From Trichomonas vaginalis G3 (taxonomy: Eukaryota; Parabasalia; Trichomonadida; Trichomonadidae), in contig NC_067207.1 in assembly GCF_026262505.1 (NCBI RefSeq), forward strand, positions 4,162,252 through 4,226,251: DNA of 64,000 nucleotides. Reading direction: 5' to 3'. The translations under genes and the position numbers were made by a program. How positions within the stretch are numbered: position 1 is the stretch's first letter; each line of letters begins with the position of its first letter. This document shows, one piece after another, positions 9,950 through 20,558 of the stretch. Below the pieces are notes generated by a model. The model searched no databases and was not told the DNA's origin. It saw only the letters and a program-made list of their open reading frames with translations.

Positions 9950-10517
9950 TCAATAACAAAACAATATCAAATGTCATTTTCTCAAGTGACTTATAGTTCT
10001 TGTTCTACTATATTTAAGAATCAACATTTGATACCTACTGTGGAATAAGGGGAAAAAAGTGCAACATTTTCAAATATATTGTGAGATTTAATGATTTCCA
10101 AAATTCTCCTCAGGCAAATAGTTCTTAAGCGTTAATTTCAAAAGAGAATTAGATAATATATTTTTTTGCAAAAAGATACAAATGAATAGAACATATTCAC
10201 GATATAATACAGTACAGTGTTACAAAAATACAACAGATTTTAATGAACTCGAAAATAATTTCAATTACGCTCAATTTCATGCGTTTAGAAAGAATTATAT
10301 GAAAAATAGGAATTAAATTCATTTGAGACTTATATATTTTGAAGAATAATAACCGAATATCAGTTCGAATTCTATAATGCCAGTTGAGAAAAGTGACACC
10401 TGCCGATTTTTGAGCGGAAACTTTTATTAATAATTATCATGTATTCATTAAATATGATCGAATTGATAGCGATAAATTCAGAGTTTATTTTTATAAAATT
10501 TTCTGCGGAATTCTCTT
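9950..10517. other. intergenic, upstream of the coiled-coil gene
   Basis: AT-rich; no gene recognised. GCCGATTTTTGAGCGG near 10402 resembles the sub-terminal sequence of the TTAA-element end at 53988-54041, so a decayed end may lie here. No clear Inr was found next to the ATG at 10518. Confidence 0.4.
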
Positions 10518-11837
10518 ATGATTAGCAAAGAGGAATTTGCTCAACTTCATGAGAAATTTTTGCAGCAAACCAAAGAGAAAGAGGCTCTTGCCAAGAAAGT
10601 TGAAGAACTTCAAGCCGATGTCGACAAATTACCAGCGTTAAAGCAAAAGCTAGCTGATCTACAACAAGAGGTGCAAAAAGAAGATTTGAACCATATGAAT
10701 GAACTCAGATCTACACAAGATTTATTAAAGCAGACACAATCAGAATTAAATCTTGCCAAGAATGGAGGACCAGAATCTAAAAAGAACAAGAAACTCGAAC
10801 AGCAATTAGAATCATTAGTAGACAAAGGAAAGAAACTTGACGAGCAAATTCAGGAACTAAATAAACAAGATCTCGAAAACAACGACCAAGAAAACCCTAC
10901 AGATCAAGAGATAGCCCAGCTTACTGAGCAGCTCGATAAGCTTAATGGCATCCAAGAAAGACTTGGAAATTCAAAAGATATAATGATGGCTCTAAATGAT
11001 CTCGAATCTAAGAGGAATGAACTACTAAGCGAAGTTTCTGAACTCGAGAAACAGATGCCAGAGATTGATTCAAGGCTTGCAAACTCAGAAAATGAAAAAG
11101 TCAGTAAAATGTCAGAACTTAGACGAATTACAGCAGAAATTGATGCTGTTACAATGAGTGTTAGCAAAGCAGAAGCAGAACACGCCGAATGTTATAAGAA
11201 ACTCAATAAAATTTCGATTGAATTACAACAAATCAACGATTCTCTGAAGACAGAGAAAGAAAAGACTGCTGGCATTCAGAAAGAATACAACGAGAAAATG
11301 CAAGAAGCGAAAGAGAACGAAAAAGCAATACAAGCCGAAATTGACGAATATAAGAAAAAGATTGTTGATTTTCCGAAGTACAAGAAGCAAGAAATTACTC
11401 ATCTCGAGACCAAAGTTGCTAAAAGCAAGCAGATGACCGAACAACTCGAAGGAAAAAGGAAAGAACTTCGAAATCAGATTCAACAAAAAATTCTTTCGTC
11501 AGACATCGTTGTTAACCTTACAAACACCATGGAGAAGGAATGGTACAGTCATCAGAGCTTTGTTGACGAAGCAGAGAAGCTAAAACAGCAGCTGGACCGT
11601 GCAAAAGAAGATTTGAGAAGAAAAAGATTGGCCTCGGAAGAAATCGAACGATTATTCCCTAAAAACGCCAAACCATTCAAATTTACTGGAATGGCAGAAC
11701 TCGAACATCTTTACGAAGTCACTTTGGCGCAAAATAAACAGCTTGGCCAAACTCTCGCGTCTTTGAAGGATGATTACGAGATCCACAAGAGCGATAACAA
11801 GTTGTTGAGAGATTTCCTTGAAAATGGAACTGCTTAG
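10518..11837 (+). CDS. coiled-coil protein of unknown function
   Basis: 439 residues from the ATG (MISKEEFAQLHEK). Almost the whole protein is heptad-rich, Glu/Lys/Gln/Leu-rich coiled coil (residues about 1-390), broken by KNGGPESKK near 85 and by FPKYKK near 285. A less charged C-terminal segment (FTGMAELEHLYEVTLAQN) ends in LLRDFLENG. There is no signal peptide or membrane helix. The architecture suggests a structural or cytoskeletal protein. No specific family could be named. Confidence 0.8.
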   Translation: MISKEEFAQLHEKFLQQTKEKEALAKKVEELQADVDKLPALKQKLADLQQEVQKEDLNHMNELRSTQDLLKQTQSELNLAKNGGPESKKNKKLEQQLESLVDKGKKLDEQIQELNKQDLENNDQENPTDQEIAQLTEQLDKLNGIQERLGNSKDIMMALNDLESKRNELLSEVSELEKQMPEIDSRLANSENEKVSKMSELRRITAEIDAVTMSVSKAEAEHAECYKKLNKISIELQQINDSLKTEKEKTAGIQKEYNEKMQEAKENEKAIQAEIDEYKKKIVDFPKYKKQEITHLETKVAKSKQMTEQLEGKRKELRNQIQQKILSSDIVVNLTNTMEKEWYSHQSFVDEAEKLKQQLDRAKEDLRRKRLASEEIERLFPKNAKPFKFTGMAELEHLYEVTLAQNKQLGQTLASLKDDYEIHKSDNKLLRDFLENGTA

Positions 11838-12027
11838 AGAGATAATTTTATATTGTTTTATAAAAAATTAAATATTTTATTCTTTTCTTTCAAAATAAGG
11901 TCTTTAAACTTCGGAAATTGAATGAAATCAAAACTTAATCTAGAATCCGTCGTTCCAAAAACCTGATATAATTAATCTTTGTTATGTATCTTTGATATGA
12001 ATTTTTTTCAATAAAAATAATCTTACA

Positions 12028-12078
12028 CTACAAAATCATTTGGAATTCACCAATGAATTCCAAATGATAATTTTGTAG
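12028..12078. repeat. perfect hairpin downstream of the coiled-coil gene
   Basis: CATTTGGAATTCA and its inverse flank a 4-nt CCAA loop. After a 3-nt bulge the stem continues for 9 bp (CTACAAAAT with ATTTTGTAG). It lies 190 bp past the stop codon at 11837, in otherwise featureless AT-rich sequence. Confidence 0.7.
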
Positions 12079-12112
12079 CATATTTAGAAAAATTAAACAC
12101 ATTTTCCATCAG

Positions 12113-12319
12113 AAAGTCTCTCTATCGTTTTTCTGCCTCATTATTGAGTGAAACTCTATCAAAATTTTGAATAAGAGACTTTACGAAGGAAAAGGAGTTT
12201 ATTAAATCAATGTTTTTCTCAAACAGTGCTAATACAAAACTATACACTTGTTTATGTTCTGACACCAAATGTCCTTTCACGTTTTTTTGGATTAAAATCT
12301 GCATGTTTTCAATTTTCAA
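12113..12319 (-). pseudogene. fragment of a multicopy gene, minus strand
   Basis: A 65-codon frame (12319 to 12122) includes FVKSLIQNFDRVSLNNE. A similar stretch is read at 54230-54348 (VKSLIHNFDTGSLN), and the DNA also resembles 8597-8690. No complete gene surrounds any copy, so these are relics of one unidentified family. The rest of 12320-12608 holds nothing recognised. Confidence 0.4.
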
Positions 12320-12608
12320 ACTCTCGGATCCATTTTCTCGGAAAAATTGTGAACAAAGTATTCCTTTAAAGCATGTACCAGTTAAAACGTGTAAAATTAT
12401 CTTAAATAGTTCTTGAGAAAAAAATTGAATTGTGAATAGTCTTCTTCAGAAATGGATTTATAAAACATATTTTTAAAAAATATAAAATATAACAACTTAG
12501 GGAATCCATGTGTGATTTAATTCTTCCAATTATTAACATTGAAATTTTTGAATTAGGAGTAGTCGTACTCAGAATATTTTTCCTATTGAGATACGTATTC
12601 AAATTTGA

Positions 12609-12615
12609 TCATTTT
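12609..12615 (+). promoter_or_regulatory. Inr core promoter
   Basis: TCATTTT, presumed +1 A at 12611, 12 nt upstream of the ATG at 12623. It supports that ATG as the start rather than the TTG-initiated frame at 12605. Confidence 0.65.
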
Positions 12616-12622
12616 TAAATCA

Positions 12623-14185
12623 ATGTTATTGATCACGTTGATTCAATTCCAATGGCTAAGATATGGTCACACGGTTCTAGATATTCCAACAGATAAGGCC
12701 TCTGACTATGCAATTTTATCAGCATCCAATTTTCATACATATGTTGTAATTCATAATCCTCAATATTTTGTTGACATCAACGGAACTGATCTTAAAACAA
12801 TTTACAAGAATCAAACATCATTTACTTTCAAAGCAAAATCAAATGAAGTAACCAAGATTTATCTAGATATTTTTAAAATTAGTCCATCGAAATGTGAATC
12901 AGTCGATTTCTATTTAGGACCTGATGATAAACATTTATATTTTGCTACCTCAAATTCAAATCGTGGACCAATTCCTTTAAAGGCACCAATGAAAGCATGT
13001 TTGATATTTGCTAATCCGTTTTTAATGAGTTATGAATGTGACATGACAAATCTTAATAATCACATGAAGGTTTATGAGTATGATAACTCATTGAGGGGAT
13101 CTTCTTATTATTATTCTGCTTATGAATATGAAACTTTAATATTAGAAGTCAGTTTAACAGAACCAATGGAATATGGATATGTTGGAATCAAACCATTAGT
13201 AAAAGACAAATCATTAGTGAACTATTGTGAGTGGAAAAATGGTCCCTTTTCAGCGTGTGATGATTTGTATTTAATGGAAAATTCCAATGAACAATGCTCA
13301 GATTCTAGCAAAAAAATTGATCAATCATGGGAGTATAATGGAAATTGCATTAAATTAAATAGTAACACAAAAGAGATAAATGTTTCACCACAAACAACAT
13401 GTTTTGAAACTCCTGAGAAATCAGTTGTAGTTTTCCATCCCACAATTCAAATGAAAAAATATTTTGGAAAGATTGAAATGGGTTCGAATTCTTATTTTAT
13501 TTTCAACGAAACAAACATTATTGGAGGTGATTTTCATAATTCTGGAAAGATTCTCATTAAGTCAATTATTAATACGAAACTGCCAATTTCTGTTTTTGAT
13601 ATGTCTTGGAAATTACCACAATGCGAATTCATTGATTTTATGATTGGTCCAATGGACGTTTTAATTGGAACATCTCGTATGAGTATCACAGGCCAGAAAT
13701 ATCAGTATTTTATAGAAGAAAATCAAACAATTTGTTATATTTCATTAAATGCAAAGACAGATAACATGGTTATTGATGGCAGTAGTATTAAATTGAAATC
13801 AACATTCTATACTAATAAAGGTGAAACGCCAGCAAATATTTCAAATTTACCTGAAGATTTTATGGTTTCAATTTATTGTGAAGATGGGAATGCAATCGCA
13901 GCTGCAGGGTATGAATTCAAAAATAATGGAAATGAATATCAATATAATGGAATAATTGGGAATGCAACTGGAAGAAATCCGTCAATAAAAGTTGACAATT
14001 ATAAATACAAAATTATTGTTGATTCAGAAATTTCTGGAGATGATTCTAATTCTGATTCTCAATTATATTATATAATTGGTGGATCAATTGCTGCAGTAAT
14101 CATTATTATTATAATCATTATTATAATTTGTTGTTGCTGCTGCAAGAAAAACAAAAGAACAAAAGATGAATCGATTGAACCATAA
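12623..14185 (+). CDS. type I membrane surface protein
   Basis: 520 residues. An N-terminal signal peptide (MLLITLIQFQWLRYGHT) is followed by an extracellular region of about 460 residues with paired cysteines and many N-glycosylation sequons. Two related motifs, CESVDFYLGPDD and CEFIDFMIGPMD, suggest an internal duplication of one ectodomain module. A single membrane helix near the C-terminus contains ten consecutive isoleucines followed by five consecutive cysteines, then a short basic/acidic tail (KKNKRTKDESIEP). The Cys cluster at the cytoplasmic face is a plausible acylation site (inference). I do not recognise the ectodomain family. Likely plasma-membrane location. Confidence 0.8.
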   Translation: MLLITLIQFQWLRYGHTVLDIPTDKASDYAILSASNFHTYVVIHNPQYFVDINGTDLKTIYKNQTSFTFKAKSNEVTKIYLDIFKISPSKCESVDFYLGPDDKHLYFATSNSNRGPIPLKAPMKACLIFANPFLMSYECDMTNLNNHMKVYEYDNSLRGSSYYYSAYEYETLILEVSLTEPMEYGYVGIKPLVKDKSLVNYCEWKNGPFSACDDLYLMENSNEQCSDSSKKIDQSWEYNGNCIKLNSNTKEINVSPQTTCFETPEKSVVVFHPTIQMKKYFGKIEMGSNSYFIFNETNIIGGDFHNSGKILIKSIINTKLPISVFDMSWKLPQCEFIDFMIGPMDVLIGTSRMSITGQKYQYFIEENQTICYISLNAKTDNMVIDGSSIKLKSTFYTNKGETPANISNLPEDFMVSIYCEDGNAIAAAGYEFKNNGNEYQYNGIIGNATGRNPSIKVDNYKYKIIVDSEISGDDSNSDSQLYYIIGGSIAAVIIIIIIIIIICCCCCKKNKRTKDESIEP

Positions 14186-14799
14186 ATTGCAAATTAATAA
14201 CAGAATTTATTAAAATAATAAAAATTCTTTTATTATTATGTAGCATATATATTTCAACATTGATATATATATATATATTACAATATAGACTTTTGTTTCA
14301 ATAAAATTAATGTGTTCTGATTTATCTTTCAGTTCTATTTCATCATCACTGATATTTGTTTATTGAATTTCCATCGCATTTGAATATATGTTTTTCAATT
14401 GCATATGTGCTTTGAACTTTCCATCAGTATTAAGATGATATTAAATCGTTGTGTAAATGCTGTTAGATATATGTTTATAAATTGCCATATATAGAAGCAT
14501 ACAAAAATTTAACTTCCTTTGCTAAAATTATAATTAATTGAAGATCCATTCAATGAATACCTGACTTATCTCGTTATGGTTTCATTTTAATGTTATCTAT
14601 CACGCAGTATCGTTATGTTATATGCATCTGGGATCGTTCAAAGCATCTTTGATTACACATACTTTTAGCTCTGTGAAAAAGCAGGTGTAAATTAATATTT
14701 TCATTAATCTATGCTATTCATAATAATAATTTTCATACAAAATTATATGTTAAAATAGCGATACAAACAGTTTATTATCATGGTAAAAAATATATAAAA
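14186..14799. other. intergenic between convergent genes
   Basis: AT-rich, with a short (TA)n tract near 14263-14278. No gene, RNA or element recognised. It separates the convergent surface-protein and TBC genes. Confidence 0.5.
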
Positions 14800-15867
14800 T
14801 TATTTCTTTTTCTTTTTTGAATTTCTGAATTTTGCATCAATTTCCCAGAGCCTATTGGCCTCTTTAAGGATATTGAAAACGTTAGGTTCTTGCATATTTT
14901 GCAAAACTTCAACAATTACAGAAAATTCCAATCGAGTAAAGCGAGAAGATACTTCTTCGATGTGAGCGACAGCAACATAAAGAATATAGTCACTTAAATG
15001 CTCTAATCTCGAGAAGCAGTTATCCCATAAAAATAATAAAGATGGCAAATCGTGTTCTTGAGCAAATATCAGATTAAACCATCTAAAAGCATATATAAAT
15101 GGATCTAATCCTAATGAATCAAATAAAGAACAGAGTTTTGGACATAATCTATTAAATAATGTATGGAAAACCTCTAATCGTTGTTCAAGTTGCGATGACT
15201 TATCTCTTGTATCGTAGTATTCACTAATAGAGGTCGTAGTTAGCAAATTTTGGAATAAATAAAAGGTTATTGCTTCACATTCAAGTTCATTTCCATCGAA
15301 AAGCCGTTTTGCCTTTGTTATAACATATAATATTGGGGCAACAAGTTCGTTAAAACCTTGCATGTAACCATAATTTTCATTTGCCCTAGCAAAGACATAG
15401 AGTATTCTCTCTAACTTGCGTATAGTAGAGTGAAAGGCATATAAGCATTCATCAGTGTCATTTTCAACTAAAACTGGATCTGGCGGGAAGAAAAAAATAT
15501 GCCTTCCAGTTCGAATGATGTCCGTATGTATTAATGCCATAACTGAACTATATGGAAGATTTATATCTGCTTTGCGGGTGTTTTTCTTCATAATGACTGT
15601 GAGCCAATTTTCAACCCCATATTCTTTGATGAGTATATCATATAACGAAAGTATTTGAGCACGTATTAGTGGCCATTCGTTCGGATTCTTTGGGAATACG
15701 CCAAAAACTGAAAGCCAAGCCATACATCGATCTTCTGCGGGGCAATCTGATAAACCGCCTCGTAATTCCATCTTAATCTTCTGAATATCGATCTCATGAC
15801 CGTCGGGGTTGGGCTGAACAAGTGGAAGAATGCGAAAATTTGGAATTTTTTCTTCAAAATCTACCAT
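14800..15867 (-). CDS. TBC-domain Rab GTPase-activating protein
   Basis: 355 residues. The TBC domain covers most of the protein: RGGLSDCPAEDRCMAWL near 36-52, the catalytic Arg finger in IHTDIIRT (Arg119) and the Gln finger in YMQGFNEL (Gln170). Both catalytic residues of the dual-finger mechanism are present, so GAP activity toward a Rab-type GTPase is likely, acting in vesicle trafficking. The downstream helical half (FYAFRWFNLIFAQE-type motif near 258-275, then FLWDNCFSR) is also typical. The C-terminus is a short basic run (KKKKK). The substrate Rab cannot be told from sequence. Confidence 0.92.
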   Translation of the reverse strand: MVDFEEKIPNFRILPLVQPNPDGHEIDIQKIKMELRGGLSDCPAEDRCMAWLSVFGVFPKNPNEWPLIRAQILSLYDILIKEYGVENWLTVIMKKNTRKADINLPYSSVMALIHTDIIRTGRHIFFFPPDPVLVENDTDECLYAFHSTIRKLERILYVFARANENYGYMQGFNELVAPILYVITKAKRLFDGNELECEAITFYLFQNLLTTTSISEYYDTRDKSSQLEQRLEVFHTLFNRLCPKLCSLFDSLGLDPFIYAFRWFNLIFAQEHDLPSLLFLWDNCFSRLEHLSDYILYVAVAHIEEVSSRFTRLEFSVIVEVLQNMQEPNVFNILKEANRLWEIDAKFRNSKKKKK

Positions 15868-16264
15868 ATAAAATTAGACTAAAAAAATTTTTGCCAATGT
15901 CGATAATTGAGTAAGGCTTTACATCAAAATCACTGGTATATAAATTGTCTATCATTAAGGTTGGTAATCTTCAAAGTTATTTCCTTAAAAATTTTTAATA
16001 TCTAATCAAAACATTGTTTCAAAGGAATATCGTGAATTGATAAATATGTATTTGCCATACATCGATTTGTATAATGCGATGTATCTGCTAAAAATGCAAA
16101 ATGACAATGAATTAGACGTGATTTAAAGAAAATTTCCACAAAAATCAATCTTTTCCAAAAAAAGCGCCATATCCAAAATATCATAAATGGCACATGATGG
16201 AAAACTACTGCTTATTGAGACCATGTAATAATAACAGAGGCATTCCTTATCTTTTCCTTTCAAA
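15868..16264. other. intergenic upstream of the TBC gene
   Basis: AT-rich; no gene recognised. No consensus Inr was seen within 25 nt of the TBC start codon. Confidence 0.4.
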
Positions 16265-16442
16265 TTGTGTAAATATCAATGAAAAATATCGAAAATGATA
16301 ATAGCAACTCTTCATCGTGCTGCATATAGTGGTGGTAAAGAAACAATCGAACTTCTTCTCTAGCTGAGTGCAAATATCAATGAAAAAAATCATGATGGTA
16401 AAACTGCTCTTCATATTGCTGCACTTAATTATAAAAAATAAT
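16265..16442 (+). pseudogene. ankyrin-repeat relic
   Basis: Two ankyrin repeats can be read with stops and a frameshift: VNINEK, then TLHRAAYSGGKETIELLL, a stop, SANINEKNHDGKTALHIAAL. They closely resemble the repeats at 56580-57284. This is a detached, decayed fragment of that gene type. 16443-16923 holds nothing else recognised. Confidence 0.75.
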
Positions 16443-16923
16443 TAAACATTTTAATAAATGTATTAATAGAGCTTTTTTATTATGTATACAAGATCAAAAT
16501 TGAGATAATTAACGAAAAAAGTGTGATCTAGGAAAAATATCAAACTAAAAGGTTTTTCTATTCTATTTTTCGCATTTCTTGATGAAGGCATTATATAATT
16601 GTTCTGTATGGAGGAAAATAGAGACATTGAAAGCCAATCAGGACAAAATCATATTACCATCATATTGGATTTCAGGCAAAAGTTATACTTATTGAAATGC
16701 AATTAATATTGGATATATATTAATAAAAAATAATACAAGATAAAAAAAAAAATTATTAATTTTTTATTGAATGTGATAAACAATAGATCATGGATATACT
16801 ATGATCATCAAAATGTTAACAAAGTTGGTCATATTGATTAAAAATAGTTTTAGAAATTAAATGATGTAAAATCTATAATTTATCAAACAAAATTAACGAT
16901 GGTTTTGTAGAATTCCGCAAAAG

Positions 16924-17805
16924 TTAGTTTTCTTCAGGACTTAATGTCTCAACTAATGCGATTAAAAGCATCCAAACAACTCCGATGAAAAACATTAGGA
17001 AATGCCAAAGTTTTTCACAGTTTGCTAATTGTCCTTTATCAGCGACCATGTATGACCATTCATAAGCTCCTACAAATAAAAATGTTCCGGCAGAAAATGC
17101 GCTGACAATTCCAAGCGCAAGATTGTTCTGTACGAATTCTACAACAAGAATACCTACAATAATGCCAAGAGGAGTCATGAGAGTGTAAAAAATAATCAAT
17201 GGCCAAAACAAAAATTTGTGTGGACGTTCCTTTATGACTACAAGTGATATTGCAAAAGCTTCTACGGGCTTATGGCCAACAATAGCACATAGAATTGCAA
17301 TAACACCATCTAATTTCTTCAAAATTCCGAGAGCCAAGCCAGCAGTAATTGAATGGATGCACATAATAATGTAGAGTGATATCGTAGGAATGGATAATTT
17401 TCTGCATTTATCTGAAAACATTTCTTTGATTTCTTCATCTTCTTCTAAAGGGCTTGCTTCGCTTCTTTCTGTAGCTGAATTTCCTTCATTTGCGTTGTGA
17501 TTTGCATTTATGTGGAACTGAGATGCGTCATGCTCACCAAAAGTGAACATTTCTATAAATGTAAGAACGGTAAATGTAGATATTGCAACAGCAGGGGCTA
17601 ATGGATAATCGATTTTACCCTGTAGTTCTTAAAATGAGTCTCCAAGCAAGTGAGCGAGGCCGGCACCCAAGAAAACGCCTGCTGCTAATGCTTCAAGGCG
17701 GCTCTGCCACTTAATACGCTTAATAAAGAGCACAAGAGAATTTCCGAACAATGTGGTAACTCAGATGATTGCAGCGCTTATATATTTTAACGCAACTAAC
17801 TTCAT
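16924..17805 (-). pseudogene. ZIP-family zinc/iron transporter with two in-frame stops
   Basis: Starting at the ATG at 17805, one frame reads through a ZIP transporter. The N-terminal helices include FLGAGLAHLLGDSF, and after a His/Ser/Glu-rich cytoplasmic loop comes the metal-binding core HSITAGLALG and GHKPVEAFAIS (the TM4 HS and TM5 HK-x-x-E metal ligands). Final helices end near 16930. The frame is intact except for a TGA at codon 15 (17761-17763) and a TAA at codon 59 (17629-17631). The downstream 208 codons from an internal Met (17550) remain open. This is a recently disabled gene, or the stops are sequencing errors. ZIP proteins import divalent metal ions into the cytosol. Confidence 0.85.
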
Positions 17806-18504
17806 GCTTTATTGCTTTTTGGCAGAAGCAATTTTCAAAATTTTTGTAAAAAAAAATTCAGAACACAAATATATAAATTCTATTTAAAATCATTCCTAAT
17901 ACATTTCTAGAGTAATTGTTTTCAAAACAAATTTTTTATGGAGAAATGTCTTTGATTCTGATGTCATTCAATATTGCTCATAATCACCATATGATGCTAA
18001 ATATCAACTTGAAGCATATATGTTTTCATAAGAGAAATTTTCATCGTATTGTAACTATTCAAAATAAGGGGAAAAAATCTGAATCGTAAAATGGTTTTCT
18101 TTTTTCAGATACTCATATTTTTCGAAAATGTGTATTATATCCATTTGGATATAAATCCTTCTGAAATAAATGCACAATTACGATCTTTACAAAATCAATA
18201 ATTTCCAACATTATACATCTTCATTCGTGCGTTAGTACATTTGTTTTTCATAGATCATTTATTTGAATTACACTAGGCATTACAGCAAATAGGATAATTG
18301 AATCTTGAGCTTATTCTTAAATTTCACTTTGGATCCACAAAAATGCAGGAATGCATTCTCATTATATGGGCTAGCGAAATTAGCTTTGGCATTATGTATT
18401 TCATCATAAAGAAAAAAAAAATTGAAAAATCTTTTGAAAACTCATTGATTAATTACGATAGCATAATACATATTTTATAAACATAACAAATTTAATACAC
18501 AAGT
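17806..18504. other. intergenic
   Basis: AT-rich. A 60-codon plus-strand frame near 18298 lacks an ATG at its start and resembles no family. No element ends were seen. Confidence 0.4.
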
Positions 18505-20385
18505 TTATATAACATCAGTTCGTTCGTAAGCCTTCCATGTAGATGTTTCAATAATCAATTTCCACTTGGGGGAAGGCTCTATATCATGTTTTAGTTCATC
18601 ACGGTCGGTCTTATGATAAGCAATATACTTCACATTATGTTTATCTAAATATGTTGTATTGTCTGGATTCTTCATTAAAAGATTTAATACTTCTAACCGT
18701 TTTTTATTGTCTAGGTTATGCGAAATCATCCATCCTCCATAGCCAACGAGAACTTGTCTTCCGGCCAAATTCGAAACAGGATGATTATGGAAGGTATCTG
18801 CTGCCCACACTTTCGTAGGATCTGTTTTAGCTATAACTTCTTCGGCAAACTCATATGGAAAATCATCATAATTCCATTGATAACAAATTTGAGGTGAAAA
18901 GTGAGCAAAACCGGCTATTCCTGAGGCAACGCAAGCTATTATGAATAGATATGCTGTTATCTCTAGAAAATTTGAATCTTGCTGCATCAAATATATAATA
19001 TAATTGCAAACTACAGCAACAGCTAAAGGAGTCCATCCTCCATGGAAAACTTTTGTATTATCCATGTTCCATGGCTGATATTTTATGAAATTCGATACAT
19101 AATAAACGAAAAGTGCAGGAATATATTGCATAAATTGCTTTTTTGTAAGAACAGAAAGCCCAAAAATGATTGAAATGGCCCAAAATATAAATAATCCATC
19201 CCACCAATACGTTAGAGCTCCAACACGATCATCTTTCCATATAGGTTTTAATTTTGTAAAACCATTAGTAGAAACTCGACCGAAAAATGGTATTAATTGC
19301 GGAATTCCTATTCCCAGAGCTGGAATTCCCATACATATATAGCATTTTATTTGGAAAATAGCCTTCTTTTTGTCTTTCCAAGGAAAATTAATGATTCCAA
19401 AAGCCAGAGCGAACTCAAATGCTGAAATACATGCATGTGCTTGTATATGTGGCATTATTGCAACAAGAAGTCCGGCCATTATAAATGGTTTTACAGATTT
19501 AAATTTTTGATTCAATAAAATAATGATAAAACCATAAGAAAGAGGTAATCCGAAGACAGTCACACGCTGTGGAAGGAAAATATGCAAAATTGTATGAAGC
19601 CAGTACCCTGTTTTCCTATCTCCCCAATGATGAACGTAATCTGAAATAAAATCTTCTCTAGATCTCGGCAGGAAGTAGCAGAAGACACCCCTTCCGCCCA
19701 TAAACAAAAAAATCCATGGGCCAAGCATAGATGCATATCGATTTTCTGTAAAATTTGAAATTATATTATGAAGTAAAACAAAAATCGAAATAATTAATAA
19801 ACTAGATGGTATAACTAATGAGTAATGATATCCGATATTAAAGCATACAAATAGTATGGCTGCTTGATAATCTGCAATAATTGGGTATGCTAATTTTTCA
19901 TTTGCGTAAAATGGAGATAAAATATCAAAAAGATGCTTTCTGTGCATATTACATCCATATGCAAAGCTTGAAATTATATTGAGGTGAAATGGAAGATCGC
20001 CATATTGGGCACCAATAACGTTAAAATCCTCGTAAAGGAAAGTAGTTTGATAAAAGTACAATACTAATGCCGATGGTAATATGATTGAGATAATAAGCTC
20101 TGCCATTGTAATGTTATAAGATTTTCTGTATTTTTTGAATCGAAAACGAAGAAATAAGCTAATGACTAAGAGAACTAATGTTACACTCCATGCAAGTGTG
20201 GCAGATAATTCGTAATATAAGCTTAAAATAAAAATTATCCAAGTAAATATTCCCATTCCAAAAGGAACTCCTATTGAAAATACGACAGCCCAGTTAAGAA
20301 ACTTACCAATAAATGCATGAGCAACTTCATAGCCAAAATAACTGCATATCAAAATGTGGAGAAAGGCTAGAAGGATGCTCAGCAT
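18505..20385 (-). CDS. polytopic membrane protein, GT-C glycosyltransferase-like
   Basis: 626 residues with about 11-13 predicted membrane helices, then a soluble C-terminal domain of about 110 residues (from FPYEFAEEVIAKTDP). A luminal-loop motif YGDLPFHLNIISS after the fourth helix resembles the D-x-P-x-H/DLPYHL motifs of GT-C enzymes, which use polyprenyl-phosphate sugars. The C-terminal segment AGRQVLVGYGGWMISH also recalls bacterial and protist GT-C-like membrane proteins. Substrate and pathway are unknown; a role in ER or surface glycan assembly is inference only. The start is fixed by a canonical Inr six bases upstream. Confidence 0.7.
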   Translation of the reverse strand: MLSILLAFLHILICSYFGYEVAHAFIGKFLNWAVVFSIGVPFGMGIFTWIIFILSLYYELSATLAWSVTLVLLVISLFLRFRFKKYRKSYNITMAELIISIILPSALVLYFYQTTFLYEDFNVIGAQYGDLPFHLNIISSFAYGCNMHRKHLFDILSPFYANEKLAYPIIADYQAAILFVCFNIGYHYSLVIPSSLLIISIFVLLHNIISNFTENRYASMLGPWIFLFMGGRGVFCYFLPRSREDFISDYVHHWGDRKTGYWLHTILHIFLPQRVTVFGLPLSYGFIIILLNQKFKSVKPFIMAGLLVAIMPHIQAHACISAFEFALAFGIINFPWKDKKKAIFQIKCYICMGIPALGIGIPQLIPFFGRVSTNGFTKLKPIWKDDRVGALTYWWDGLFIFWAISIIFGLSVLTKKQFMQYIPALFVYYVSNFIKYQPWNMDNTKVFHGGWTPLAVAVVCNYIIYLMQQDSNFLEITAYLFIIACVASGIAGFAHFSPQICYQWNYDDFPYEFAEEVIAKTDPTKVWAADTFHNHPVSNLAGRQVLVGYGGWMISHNLDNKKRLEVLNLLMKNPDNTTYLDKHNVKYIAYHKTDRDELKHDIEPSPKWKLIIETSTWKAYERTDVI

Positions 20386-20386
20386 C

Positions 20387-20393
20387 CAAATGA
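20387..20393 (-). promoter_or_regulatory. Inr core promoter of the GT-C-like gene
   Basis: Read on the minus strand TCATTTG, presumed +1 A at 20391, six nt before the ATG at 20385. Confidence 0.7.
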
Positions 20394-20558
20394 CAAAATA
20401 TATCTGAAATAAGATCTAACATCAAGTATACATCACTGATATGTATCAATATCAATCAAGTTTTTACTCTGAAATTAAAATACAAAATTGGATATGATTT
20501 AGATTCATTCATAGGTATACCGTGCAAATAAGGGTTGGTAATATGTTTAAATATATTT

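Noticed and set aside
18298-18480. 60-codon plus-strand frame
   Set aside because: Begins with TTG, is AT-biased with a poly-Lys stretch and has no family features.
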